A program made the translations under genes and the position numbers. Source: Halarcobacter bivalviorum (GTDB lineage: Bacteria; Campylobacterota; Campylobacteria; Campylobacterales; Arcobacteraceae). From it: DNA of 64,000 nucleotides. Under the pieces are notes generated by a model. It saw nothing but the letters and a program-made list of their open reading frames with translations, did not search any database and was not told the DNA's origin. This document shows positions 25,502 through 33,727 of the stretch, one piece after another. Each line of letters opens with the position of its first letter. Position 1 is the first letter of the stretch. Location of the stretch: positions 2,046,001-2,110,000 of the forward strand of contig NZ_CP031217.1 in the NCBI RefSeq assembly GCF_003346815.1. Direction: 5' to 3'.

Positions 25502-26062
25502 TTAAATAGATTTAAAAATTGAAATAGTTGTAATAATAATTGAAAAATAGGTCAAATATTTATTTATTTTCTCAGTTTTGTTTTGTTTATCATAACGAAG
25601 TTTGACAACTTTTGATAATTGAATAAGTTTTTCATTAAAAATAGTGTTGTCCTTATCCTTATATTCTTTGATATCTTCTAGCAAATTTCTTTCATCTTCA
25701 GGTAGTGTTGAAAATGGTTCTTCAACACTAAAATTATAGATTGTATCATATAAAATTTTGTATTTAATTTCATCAAATTCTTTTTGTTGAGAGTATTCAA
25801 TTAAGCACTCATTAGACCAATCTTCTAGAAAGAAATATCGTTTATTTAGAACTGTACCATAAATTCTTCTTAAATCATTTGAACTATTTATATGTCCATT
25901 TTCTAGTTCAGACATCAAGTAATTTTTGTATTTATCTTTATTTTTATTTAGTCTGATATTATCTTTTTTCTCCAAATACAAAATTATAGGTAATAGAACA
26001 AATAACATAACAAATAAGCCTGAAGTTTGATGTAAAAACTCTAACAATCCATTTAATGTCAC
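25502..26062 (-). CDS. Two-TM protein ending the defence-type gene block, unknown function
   Basis: A 186-residue protein. TM1 (about residues 12-29, SGLFVMLFVLLPIILYL) and TM2 (about 168-184, YLTYFSIIITTISIF) flank a 130-residue charged helical domain (ELENGHINSSNDLRRIYG, EDWSNECLIEYSQQKEF, TLPEDERNLLEDIKEYKD). I recognise no family. Transcribed as the last of six same-strand genes, 19 nt after the HNH gene, so it is probably cotranscribed. The topology would fit a membrane effector or a sensor for the two ATPase modules upstream; an unrelated passenger is equally possible. Confidence 0.6.
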   Translation of the reverse strand: MTLNGLLEFLHQTSGLFVMLFVLLPIILYLEKKDNIRLNKNKDKYKNYLMSELENGHINSSNDLRRIYGTVLNKRYFFLEDWSNECLIEYSQQKEFDEIKYKILYDTIYNFSVEEPFSTLPEDERNLLEDIKEYKDKDNTIFNEKLIQLSKVVKLRYDKQNKTEKINKYLTYFSIIITTISIFKSI

Positions 26063-26081
26063 AATAACTCCTAATTTTTAT

Positions 26082-26981
26082 CTAAATCAATCCTAATTCT
26101 TTACTTATATCTTTTAATAATTTACTCAATGGTCTGATATGAAGTTCTTTTTTTATATAAATGCTAAATAAATCTTGTTTAATATCTTCTACACTTTGAT
26201 TTGTTAGATTTGCTAATTCTTCTATTCTACTATCTGGATATTTTCTTCTTTTTTCAATCATTTCTAAAACTTTATATTTATGATAATTATACCTATTATC
26301 TAAATTTAAACTTTCAATATATTTGTCATATACATTTGAAAAATTTTCAATAAGTCTGATATTAAAATCATCTTCTTTTTTTATTTGCAGATTATAATTT
26401 GTAATAAAAGACTTAAACTTTACTTTTTCATTAAAATCAAAATTCTTGTTTGTGGGAGAAAAATTATCAAAAGGAATTTTAGAATCTTTAACCTTACTAT
26501 TACATACATAACATGATGGAACTAAATTATAAAGACTAAGTGCAAAGTATGGATATTCTGCTTTCTCTAAAACATGGTCTAAAGTAAACCCATTTTTTAA
26601 TTCATTTTGTTTTTTAAAAATATTAATAAAATCAATATTACAGTAATAGCAAGTATGTACCTCTACATTTTGTTCAAAAAACTTAGATATTTTTGGTTGT
26701 AATTTTGAAATTAAAGGGTTTTGTTTATTAATTTTAGATTTGTCATAATTAAAAAAACTTTTTACACTATTATTATTCTTTTTTCCTATTTTATTTTTTA
26801 TACTAAGTAATTTTTCAAAATCTCCACAAAGTATTTCTTTTAAATCAAATTGTAATATTTTTTTATAATTTTTATTATAATATTCTTTAAAAGTTAGTCC
26901 ATTAAATTTATCTGCTTTACTATCTGCAATTACATCGAAGTATTTTTCTTCTATATCAGGAGAATACCTAACTTTAAGCAT
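26082..26981 (-). CDS. HNH endonuclease, PtuB-like (Septu-type)
   Basis: Probable DNA nuclease partner of the ATPase encoded just upstream. In this 299-residue protein the HNH zinc-finger nuclease spans about 105-165: CYYC (111-114), LDH with the catalytic His136, the Asn at 152 in SLYNLVPSCYVC, and the second pair CYVC (157-160). The N-terminal 100 residues (MLKVRYSPDIEEKY) and the C-terminal helical part are as in PtuB-type HNH proteins. I choose ATG 26981 with AGGG 5 nt upstream over a GTG two codons earlier; it overlaps the ATPase stop by 8 nt. ATPase plus HNH is the Septu arrangement, also used by some retrons, but no reverse transcriptase is present here. Confidence 0.8.
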   Translation of the reverse strand: MLKVRYSPDIEEKYFDVIADSKADKFNGLTFKEYYNKNYKKILQFDLKEILCGDFEKLLSIKNKIGKKNNNSVKSFFNYDKSKINKQNPLISKLQPKISKFFEQNVEVHTCYYCNIDFINIFKKQNELKNGFTLDHVLEKAEYPYFALSLYNLVPSCYVCNSKVKDSKIPFDNFSPTNKNFDFNEKVKFKSFITNYNLQIKKEDDFNIRLIENFSNVYDKYIESLNLDNRYNYHKYKVLEMIEKRRKYPDSRIEELANLTNQSVEDIKQDLFSIYIKKELHIRPLSKLLKDISKELGLI

Positions 26982-28920
26982 TTTCACCCTTTAAAAAATC
27001 AATTTGACTCTGTAATCTATTGATTTCGTTTTGTTTTGCTGCATCATTTCCTAAAACAATTTTTTCTATCTCTGTAAGATGATTTTTAATTACTTGTTGT
27101 AAATATTCATCTCCAATAATAGATTGAATATTCCAAAACTCTTTTTGTTTATTAGTTTCATATTCTATTCTAATACTACTTGTTATCTTTTCTTCTTTAA
27201 TTTCATTATGATAATTAATTATAGATTGTATTTTCTTTTTTGCAAACTCCCCGATAAGCCCTTTTTCCATAAAAAAACCATGGGATAAAAGGGTGTGAAT
27301 ATTTGCTCCAAAAGTTTGTTTTATATTTGGTTTTGATACTTTACAATTGCCAACTTCTTGATTTCCATCTTCATCTTTTTTGTACTTTTCTAAAAAAATC
27401 ACATTTTCTTTTGGTAAATCTGAGAGAATAAATGGAGAGTGTGTAGAAAAAAATACATTAATTTTCTTATCTTCTAAATCAATATTTCCTAAAGCCTTTG
27501 ATATATTTTTAATAAACTCTTTTTGCCAGTTTGGATGATAACTTGATTCAACTTCATCTAAAAATAAGTTTATCGTTTTATATTCCTCTACTTGCATCAA
27601 ATTTGATACCTCATACATCATATTTACCATAAATGTAAAAAATAGTTTTTGACCGCCGCTTAAACTATTGAAACTTTTGTTATATTCTAACAATTCTAAA
27701 TTTAACCAAGGGATTAATATAATAGATATATCTTCAAAAGCTGATAATTCAAGTATTTCTCTATCTAATAGCTTATTTAAAATTTCTTCTTTATTATCTG
27801 AAGTATTTTTATAGAACCCGATACAATTATTAATTTTTTCATTATTATATTTAACAGTATCATTAATAAATATTTGTTCTATATTTTGTTCAATTAAAAT
27901 AATACCTTCTTCTAAAAAACTATCTTCATAAAGTCTTCCATCAAACCACTTATCAATAGCATCATAAACTTGAACTTGAAAACCACTTTTTGTAGATGAT
28001 AGTATTTTAAAAGCTATGTATAATAAATTTATTTCTTTATATTGTTTTTTAGTTTCTAAATCTTTAATTATATTTAATTGTTTGTTTATATTTTTGTAAT
28101 ATTTTTCAGTTTTTTCTCTTTTTGTTTTCTTACTGTCAATGTCTTCATAATATATATTTACATTTTTTTTATTAACTAAGTTTAGGAATTTTCCAGCAAC
28201 TTTTCCAAAAAAATCAAATTCAACTTCTTGAACAGTAGAAGGATTATCTGAATATAACTTAATTCTATTTGGATTAAAGAAGTCGTTAATTTTTGTTTTT
28301 ATATTTTTTTTATAAAACTTAATACTATGATTGATATTTACATACTCAATATCATCCAAGTTTATACTATTTTGTAAAAAATCTTTATGAAATTTATTTG
28401 GAGTTAATAGTATTGGTGTTTCATAATTATCTGACTTATGATATAAATTCCACATCCAGTAATCTTCTTTATTTTGTAAAGTGTCAAGCATATAACTAAA
28501 ATAAATGGAATAAAAATCAATATCATCATTATCTATTTCGGTTATTCTATCATTTTTAATATCTGTATTTAAACATATCTTTTTATATCCATCTACTGTA
28601 TTAATAATTAGAAATAAAGCTTTAGCATTTAATTCTTGTTTTAGTATGGCTATTTCATGGTTATAGTCAGATGTAGCATCATACTTTTTAAAAAATATTA
28701 ACATCAAAACTAGCTTTACAACACTACTCTTCCCACTTCCATTTTCTCCTACAATAGCACTAACATTAAGATTATCAGGAAAAATATTTATATATTCTTT
28801 TTCAGTTATTGTTAGTTCTTCTGTATCTTTATCATAACTACATTCACATCTAGGACTAAAATTAAAACCTTGTTCTTTTATATTTTTATAATCTTCAACC
28901 CATAAATATACTAATTCCAT
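26974..28920 (-). CDS. AAA/ABC-type ATPase, PtuA-like (Septu-type)
   Basis: A 648-residue ABC-class ATPase. It opens MELVYLWVEDYKNIKEQGF, the strand typical of RecF/AAA_21-like defence ATPases. Walker A is GENGSGKS (58-65), the signature is FNSLSGGQKLFFTF, Walker B is LFLDEVESSYHPNWQ, and the H-loop is FFSTHSPFILSDLP, so all ATPase motifs are intact. The middle (about 200-420) is an insertion without recognised domain; the end has a short coiled coil (QNEINRLQSQIDFLKG). In Septu systems PtuA ATPase and PtuB nuclease form one complex that responds to phage. Its stop overlaps the HNH start, and it begins 23 nt after the Rad50-like ATPase gene. Confidence 0.82.
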   Translation of the reverse strand: MELVYLWVEDYKNIKEQGFNFSPRCECSYDKDTEELTITEKEYINIFPDNLNVSAIVGENGSGKSSVVKLVLMLIFFKKYDATSDYNHEIAILKQELNAKALFLIINTVDGYKKICLNTDIKNDRITEIDNDDIDFYSIYFSYMLDTLQNKEDYWMWNLYHKSDNYETPILLTPNKFHKDFLQNSINLDDIEYVNINHSIKFYKKNIKTKINDFFNPNRIKLYSDNPSTVQEVEFDFFGKVAGKFLNLVNKKNVNIYYEDIDSKKTKREKTEKYYKNINKQLNIIKDLETKKQYKEINLLYIAFKILSSTKSGFQVQVYDAIDKWFDGRLYEDSFLEEGIILIEQNIEQIFINDTVKYNNEKINNCIGFYKNTSDNKEEILNKLLDREILELSAFEDISIILIPWLNLELLEYNKSFNSLSGGQKLFFTFMVNMMYEVSNLMQVEEYKTINLFLDEVESSYHPNWQKEFIKNISKALGNIDLEDKKINVFFSTHSPFILSDLPKENVIFLEKYKKDEDGNQEVGNCKVSKPNIKQTFGANIHTLLSHGFFMEKGLIGEFAKKKIQSIINYHNEIKEEKITSSIRIEYETNKQKEFWNIQSIIGDEYLQQVIKNHLTEIEKIVLGNDAAKQNEINRLQSQIDFLKGENA

Positions 28921-28943
28921 TCTAGTCCTACTATCATTGTTTT

Positions 28944-30926
28944 TTAATACATATCTTCACTATAATCATCAATTAAACCAATTGGTAAATCATCATTTTC
29001 ATCTTTACTAAATCGTCTAATAATAAAACCTTTATACTCTTCTTCTATAAAAGGAGGAACATCATTATCAACCAAAATAATTTGACAACTTTTATTAGCT
29101 TCTTCCATTTTTATTGATAAATTAATTATATACTCGTATAAAGCTTTATATTTACCAGCACTTCTTATTTCTTCTTTAATATCTTCTTTTTCATCAGTAT
29201 CTGATAAATACTCTTTTTTAGTTTTTTGTAGATATTTTCCAACTGTATCTATCATTAATAGCCTAGGATGGTTTATATCATTATTTAAACTATATTCAAG
29301 AATATTCAATAAAAATCCCATAGATAAAACAGTTCTAACACCACCAGAAGTAATTTCATTGTATTGTTTATTTCTTAATATAGGTAAAAATGTTTTTTCA
29401 CTAATACCAATTCCTGTCCTATTTTTAACATCAATAGATTTTAAGTATGTTTCTAAAATTAATTTTAAGTCATTTAAAACATTATCAATCTGAACTTGGG
29501 AAGAAGTTAATTCATCTAATTTTTCTTTTAGGTCTTTCAAATCTTCATCTAACTTAACAACTTCTTTATTCAAATTATTTTCTTCGTTCCTAATTTTTAA
29601 AGCTTTTGTTATTTGTTGTTCTTTTTCTATTAAAGTAGATTGTTGTTTAATAAGTTCATCTCTTTTTGTCAAATAAGGAGAGATATGTTCTTTTAATTCT
29701 TCATCAACACTTTTTTTAAATTGTTCTCTTTCTTCTATAAGTTTAGATAATTCTATTTCACTGTTTCTAAAAGATTCTTTTTCTTTTTCAATTAGTCCTG
29801 TTAAGTCTTTAATTCTTTTATTTAATATTTTGACTTCTGAGCCTAACTTTTCTTCATTATGAATAGAATATTCTTCTTTTAATTTAATATGTTCCACATC
29901 ATGTTTACATAATGGGCATATTGCAATATCTGGAGAAATTTTTCCTATTAATTGTTTTGCAGATAATACTCCTTCAATTTTTAATCTATCATCATAATAA
30001 TCATTAATTAGCTTCTCATATCTCTTTATGTTATCTCTAGTTTTAGCCTTTTCTTTTTCTTTATCCTTAATTTGATAATTAAGAGTTACAATATGTTCTT
30101 TAAGAGGTGCATATTCTTTAGAACTACTAGTTATTGAAACATTTATATTTTGAAGTTCTTCTTCTATTTGTTTTAAATTAGTTTTGATATCTTCTAGAAA
30201 TGTACTAATAAAATCTAACGTTTCTATTTCAATAGTTTCTAAAAACTCTTGTATGTTAGAAATCTTAGTAGATAACTTATTTTTTAAATTTGACTTTTCA
30301 GAAATTAATTGGTTTATTTCAGATATCTCTTCATCACTTAGATTAAAAATGTATTTAAAAACTTCTTTAACTTTATGATATAGAGGATGATATTGATTAC
30401 TTAGAAAGTTTTTACTTCCAACATCATCTTGATTTATATAACAAAACTTAAATAAATCTCTAAAACTCAATCTTGATAAAGTTGAATTATCTTGTGTTGG
30501 AGCATTTTTAATTTTTATTTTTGGATAATTAAGTGTATCTAATAAAAAGTCTGAAAAAAACTTTCCATCTATTGTATTATCAAGTTTAGGTTTGTATTTT
30601 GAAGGAAATACAAGGTCAATATTCTCATAACTTGACATATAAACCTCAATATCTTTTTTTGCATCAAAAATATCTCTTTTTATACAATAAATTTCATTAT
30701 TCAAATTCAATTCTAAAATTGCATATTTTACTGATTGTTCTAATTCATCATACTTATCTAAACTACTTGCACCTAATAAGTAATTAATCAACTCTAATAT
30801 ACTCGACTTTCCACAATCTTCTTCACCATAAATTATATTAACACCTGGGAAGAAGGGAACTTCATAATTCTTTCTATGACCAATTAACATTAATTTCTTT
30901 ATTATTAACTTTGAGAAAACATCCAT
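28944..30926 (-). CDS. Rad50/SMC-like ATPase of an ABC three-component (Lamassu-like) system
   Basis: A 660-residue ATPase. Walker A is GEEDCGKS (34-41) in PGVNIIYGEEDCGKSS. Long coiled coils (about 195-320 and 350-480) flank a single zinc-hook-like CPLC motif (CPLCKHD, about 336-342), as in Rad50. The C-terminal ATPase half has the atypical signature NEITSGGVRTVLSMGF and Walker B PRLLMIDTVGKYLQ, in which the usual catalytic Glu is replaced by Thr. The pattern is that of DUF3732-type ATPases of ABC-3C systems, of which Lamassu LmuB is a relative. It lies 7 nt after the small middle-component gene. It probably senses foreign DNA and releases the hydrolase; that is inferred from Lamassu. Confidence 0.8.
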   Translation of the reverse strand: MDVFSKLIIKKLMLIGHRKNYEVPFFPGVNIIYGEEDCGKSSILELINYLLGASSLDKYDELEQSVKYAILELNLNNEIYCIKRDIFDAKKDIEVYMSSYENIDLVFPSKYKPKLDNTIDGKFFSDFLLDTLNYPKIKIKNAPTQDNSTLSRLSFRDLFKFCYINQDDVGSKNFLSNQYHPLYHKVKEVFKYIFNLSDEEISEINQLISEKSNLKNKLSTKISNIQEFLETIEIETLDFISTFLEDIKTNLKQIEEELQNINVSITSSSKEYAPLKEHIVTLNYQIKDKEKEKAKTRDNIKRYEKLINDYYDDRLKIEGVLSAKQLIGKISPDIAICPLCKHDVEHIKLKEEYSIHNEEKLGSEVKILNKRIKDLTGLIEKEKESFRNSEIELSKLIEEREQFKKSVDEELKEHISPYLTKRDELIKQQSTLIEKEQQITKALKIRNEENNLNKEVVKLDEDLKDLKEKLDELTSSQVQIDNVLNDLKLILETYLKSIDVKNRTGIGISEKTFLPILRNKQYNEITSGGVRTVLSMGFLLNILEYSLNNDINHPRLLMIDTVGKYLQKTKKEYLSDTDEKEDIKEEIRSAGKYKALYEYIINLSIKMEEANKSCQIILVDNDVPPFIEEEYKGFIIRRFSKDENDDLPIGLIDDYSEDMY

Positions 30927-30933
30927 TTAACAA

Positions 30934-31440
30934 TTACCTCTCTTCTAAAATGCTTTTTATTGCTGTATTGATTTTTGATACAGATGTAGAACTTATTTGT
31001 TTTATTTTTTCAATTAGTGTTATATTTCGCTTAAAATATTCACTATCTGCATTTATATATTTTTCCGTATCTTTATTAGGAGTAAATACAAAACCTATCT
31101 TTTCGTTATATGTTATACTAATTAGATTATTACTAGCAAGTAATTGAGTATAATACCTCACTATTTTATTATCATAAAAAGTTTCAGTATCATTTCTCTC
31201 ACTTTTATAAGATGAAGTTTCATAACTTTTTAAAGTAAATCTTTTTTTGCCTAATTTAATTAATACTCTATGTAAAATATGTGGATTTTTTAACAAATAA
31301 ACATAGATACTTAATCTTTCAATATCTAATATATTTAAGCCCCTAGCTGTAGAATTTAAAAAATAAACAATTTGAAATGTCAGTAATAAATTTAATTCAA
31401 AATCATCTTCTGGAGTTATAAAAGGTAGATTTTTAAGCAT
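30934..31440 (-). CDS. Middle component of the ABC three-component system
   Basis: A 168-residue protein resembling the small middle components (LmuC-like) between effector and ATPase genes in ABC-3C/Lamassu loci. It reads PFITPEDDFELNLLLTFQIVYFL at the start, then a helical part (NILDIERLSIYVYLLKNP), a winged-helix-like middle (VRYYTQLLASNNLISITY) and a helical end. No catalytic motif is seen. Recognition is by pattern and position, not by a strict motif. Its start overlaps the hydrolase stop by 8 nt and its stop is 7 nt before the ATPase, so the three proteins are likely made in fixed ratio. Confidence 0.7.
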   Translation of the reverse strand: MLKNLPFITPEDDFELNLLLTFQIVYFLNSTARGLNILDIERLSIYVYLLKNPHILHRVLIKLGKKRFTLKSYETSSYKSERNDTETFYDNKIVRYYTQLLASNNLISITYNEKIGFVFTPNKDTEKYINADSEYFKRNITLIEKIKQISSTSVSKINTAIKSILEER

Positions 31441-32644
31441 AACCCTTACCTTTTTTGGTGTCTAATTCATTTTGTGAATATTTATTCTCATCCCAAAATA
31501 TATCTCTTTTTAAATCATTTGCTAATAAATGAATCATACCTTTTTTATGTAATCCATTTATTTTAGATAGGGTTGTATTTAAAAAATCTCTATCATCTTC
31601 TATGATTTTTTTATGTATTTCATTTACAAGTTCATTTGATGATGTTATTTTTTTAGTAATTAAATCCCCATAGAAGTTTTTGTATAAACTTTCAATCTTT
31701 GCATATAATTCTTGCAGTATTTTTCTATCACTACTAGATGTAAATATTTTTCTTATTTCTTCAGAATAATAAAAATGTTTTTTTGAATCATCTACTAGAC
31801 TATTATGAACATCTGCAATTAAAAGCTTTACAACAAAATACTCATCATTATATTCCTCTGACATAATTTTTTCATAATCAATATCATCAACTTTACTGTT
31901 TTTTAAAAACTCTTTTAAATACTTTAATATACTTATTACTACAATATCATTCTCGTCTTTTGGTTTAGCAATTGTTCTATGATTTTCATCTACTTTAACA
32001 ATATCATGTTTATTTGTATTTGGAGGGATTGCACTATTAATATGAACTGTTCCCTCATATACACCAGCAAAATACTTAGTTGTTGGAAGAATTGAAGATT
32101 TAAGCCATTTATTTACTAATAACATACTTTCATTTTGAAAAGGTGCCAAGTGCTTAATTTGAATATTAGAACTTATAAACCTTCCATAGTCTGCTAAGTT
32201 AGAACCTAGATGAGGAACTGCTAGAGAAAAAAATAATTTAATTCTTGAATTACCTTCTTCTGCATAATCTAATATTACACTTTTAGCTATGATTCCACCC
32301 ATACTATGAGCAATAATAACAATACTACTATATTCATCTAACTGATGATTAATTCTTGTTTTTAATACATCTGCAATTTCACTAACAGATATATTTTTAG
32401 GTGCAGATTTATCTTTAGAAAATAATGTTTTTAAAATTGCAAGTTTTTCTTTAGCATTAACTAAACTAGTATAATATTCAAAATATGCTATATCAAAATT
32501 ATTTTTAATTTCAGAATCTTTAAGTAACAATTCTGGAAATGTATTTTGGGTAACTTCATTTTTCCATGTTTCATTACTACCACTCAATCCATGTATAAAT
32601 AATATTAAATTATCATTACTATTTTTTTGTACAAAATCAATCAT
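31433..32644 (-). CDS. SERAC1-like alpha/beta hydrolase effector with ABC-3C C-terminal domain
   Basis: A 403-residue protein. The hydrolase domain (about 1-265) has the oxyanion motif FIHGLSGS (His18-Gly19), the nucleophile elbow IIAHSMGG with Ser114, and a probable catalytic His in VDENHRTIAKP, as in SERAC1-type lipases. Residues about 270-403 are helical and charged and likely bind the ATPase or middle component. In Lamassu-type systems the effector is variable, and lipase/hydrolase forms are known; the target (lipid, ester or protein) is not readable here. It heads a six-gene block. ATG start with AAAGGG 5 nt upstream and a -10 TATAAT at 32688-32693. Confidence 0.8.
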   Translation of the reverse strand: MIDFVQKNSNDNLILFIHGLSGSNETWKNEVTQNTFPELLLKDSEIKNNFDIAYFEYYTSLVNAKEKLAILKTLFSKDKSAPKNISVSEIADVLKTRINHQLDEYSSIVIIAHSMGGIIAKSVILDYAEEGNSRIKLFFSLAVPHLGSNLADYGRFISSNIQIKHLAPFQNESMLLVNKWLKSSILPTTKYFAGVYEGTVHINSAIPPNTNKHDIVKVDENHRTIAKPKDENDIVVISILKYLKEFLKNSKVDDIDYEKIMSEEYNDEYFVVKLLIADVHNSLVDDSKKHFYYSEEIRKIFTSSSDRKILQELYAKIESLYKNFYGDLITKKITSSNELVNEIHKKIIEDDRDFLNTTLSKINGLHKKGMIHLLANDLKRDIFWDENKYSQNELDTKKGKGYA

Positions 32645-32687
32645 ACTATCCCTTTATCTTCACTTATCATCTTAAACCCTCAAACAT

Positions 32688-32693
32688 ATTATA
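32688..32693 (-). promoter_or_regulatory. -10 box for the defence-type operon
   Basis: TATAAT on the minus strand, 44 nt before the hydrolase ATG. This gives a leader of about 36 nt with an AAAGGG ribosome site. No other strong -10 is seen inside the block, consistent with one transcript for six genes. Confidence 0.5.
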
Positions 32694-32699
32694 GTTGTT

Positions 32700-33095
32700 T
32701 GCATGACCATCAAACTAATTTAACCTAAATATAATTTTTAGTTATTTTATCTAAATAGAGATTAAACTATTTTGTTACTAAATAGAGATATTGGTATTAC
32801 TATATGAAATAAAACATATTTATATATATTATATGATACATATAATGTATTAGTTTGTTTGGAAACTATAAATCGGGTTCGAGTCTCATTTCATGCATAA
32901 TATAAAACTAAACACTACTTTGAGTCTAGACGAGATTCTAGACGTAGGATTAGAGGTAATAGTAGCACGAGAGATATCAGATGCCATGCATGAAATAGAC
33001 ACTGAAATAAAATATATAACCTATTCTCTATGAGGATGGGGGATAGAGGGCGTTAGCCCTCTATCTATTGGGGAAGGAGTAATATTTTTAAATTA
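32700..33095. other. 396-nt non-coding region with inverted repeats
   Basis: No ORF with a plausible start and ribosome site. It holds a 10-bp inverted repeat TTTCATGCAT (32889-32898) and ATGCATGAAA (32986-32995) enclosing a repeated TCTAGACG (tctagacga and tctagacgt), and a strong GC-rich hairpin at 33042-33065. The GC content of this part is higher than its surroundings. It may encode a structured RNA, or carry a mobilisation or recombination site. Function unknown. Confidence 0.45.
33042..33065. repeat. Perfect 10-bp-stem GC-rich hairpin
   Basis: GATAGAGGGC (33042-33051), loop GTTA, GCCCTCTATC (33056-33065). No T-run follows on either strand, so it is not a typical intrinsic terminator; it lies 30 nt behind the TerB-like gene stop. 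Confidence 0.65.
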
Positions 33096-33497
33096 TTAGT
33101 TTAATTCTAACAGTGCTTCACCTTGTATGTAAAGAGAAAGTAAACTTCTAGACCATTCCCCATACACTACAACTAAACTTGAGTTTATTCCCCATGTATC
33201 AACCATAGTATCAATAATCTCTTTTTCTGATTCATGCATAATATTGTCAGAATAAACAATAGCTAGTAGTTCTATTAGGATAACTTTTTGATACTCTTTA
33301 TTTGTAACCTTTTTTAAACAATCAATTAGTGAAAATTCATCTTCTTTGAAATCTACATCTTGAATATTCATCTCTTTTAAATATCCACCTATCAAGTTCT
33401 TCTGCATATCAGAAAAAGATTTGTCACATCTTGCCATATGATGAGCTAAATATAAAAATATCTCTTTTGAATCATTATCTAGTTTATTTAAAAACAT
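33096..33497 (-). CDS. TerB-like helical protein
   Basis: A 133-residue all-helical protein of the TerB/DjlA-like kind: FLYLAHHMARCDKSFSDMQKN, ILIELLAIVYSDNIMHESEKEI and IDTMVDTWGI match the repeated helix-turn with acidic metal-site residues of TerB. TerB domains occur in tellurite/phage-resistance operons and as scaffolds at membranes. No other ter genes are present, so here it is probably a phage/plasmid accessory protein. It overlaps the preceding small gene by one base (TAATG). Confidence 0.7.
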   Translation of the reverse strand: MFLNKLDNDSKEIFLYLAHHMARCDKSFSDMQKNLIGGYLKEMNIQDVDFKEDEFSLIDCLKKVTNKEYQKVILIELLAIVYSDNIMHESEKEIIDTMVDTWGINSSLVVVYGEWSRSLLSLYIQGEALLELN

Positions 33498-33718
33498 TAA
33501 GCATCCTTTCCAAAATATTTAACTTCTATTTTAGAACCAAACAGATTTTTATATATAACCCAATCAGGGTCCCATGTCATAATAGTATGCCCAAGTTGTA
33601 AAGTTGCATTTAAAGCCCATAATGGAGGAACTAAAAGTGTAGCTTCTCTACCTTTTGTTTTAACTCTCTGCTGGTCTATTGCCTTTGAGAGCTGTTGTAT
33701 TTGACTATCATTGAACAT
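33497..33718 (-). CDS. Small protein of unknown function in the DUF932/Gp157 operon
   Basis: A 73-residue protein: basic N-terminal helix (SQIQQLSKAIDQQRVKTKGRE), then a Trp-rich compact part (VPPLWALNATLQLGHTIMTWDPDW) and a strand-rich end. I recognise no family. It has a strong AAGGAG ribosome site 5 nt before the ATG, embedded at the stop of the Gp157-like gene, and ends overlapping the TerB-like gene by one base, so it is clearly translated as part of that operon. Confidence 0.65.
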   Translation of the reverse strand: MFNDSQIQQLSKAIDQQRVKTKGREATLLVPPLWALNATLQLGHTIMTWDPDWVIYKNLFGSKIEVKYFGKDA

Positions 33719-33727
33719 ATTAACTCC

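Noticed and set aside
26974-28920. Housekeeping RecF/RecN
   Set aside because: The opening, the long central insertion and the HNH neighbour point to a defence ATPase; RecF and RecN have a different length and domain pattern.
25502-32644. Retron
   Set aside because: ATPase and HNH pair occurs in some retrons, but there is no reverse transcriptase gene in the window.
32746-32790. Repeated CTAAATAGAGAT words, with a similar inverted word near 38335
   Set aside because: Short AT-rich matches of about 11 bp are expected by chance in this sequence; not enough to call island ends.
32876-32900. tRNA T-arm-like words (GGGTTCGAGTCTC) that might mark an attachment site
   Set aside because: The T-stem pairs at only three of five positions, no acceptor stem, anticodon or CCA follows, and no matching tRNA is in the window.
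33042-33065. GC-rich hairpin as an intrinsic terminator
   Set aside because: No T-run on either strand after the stem; kept only as a hairpin of unknown role.
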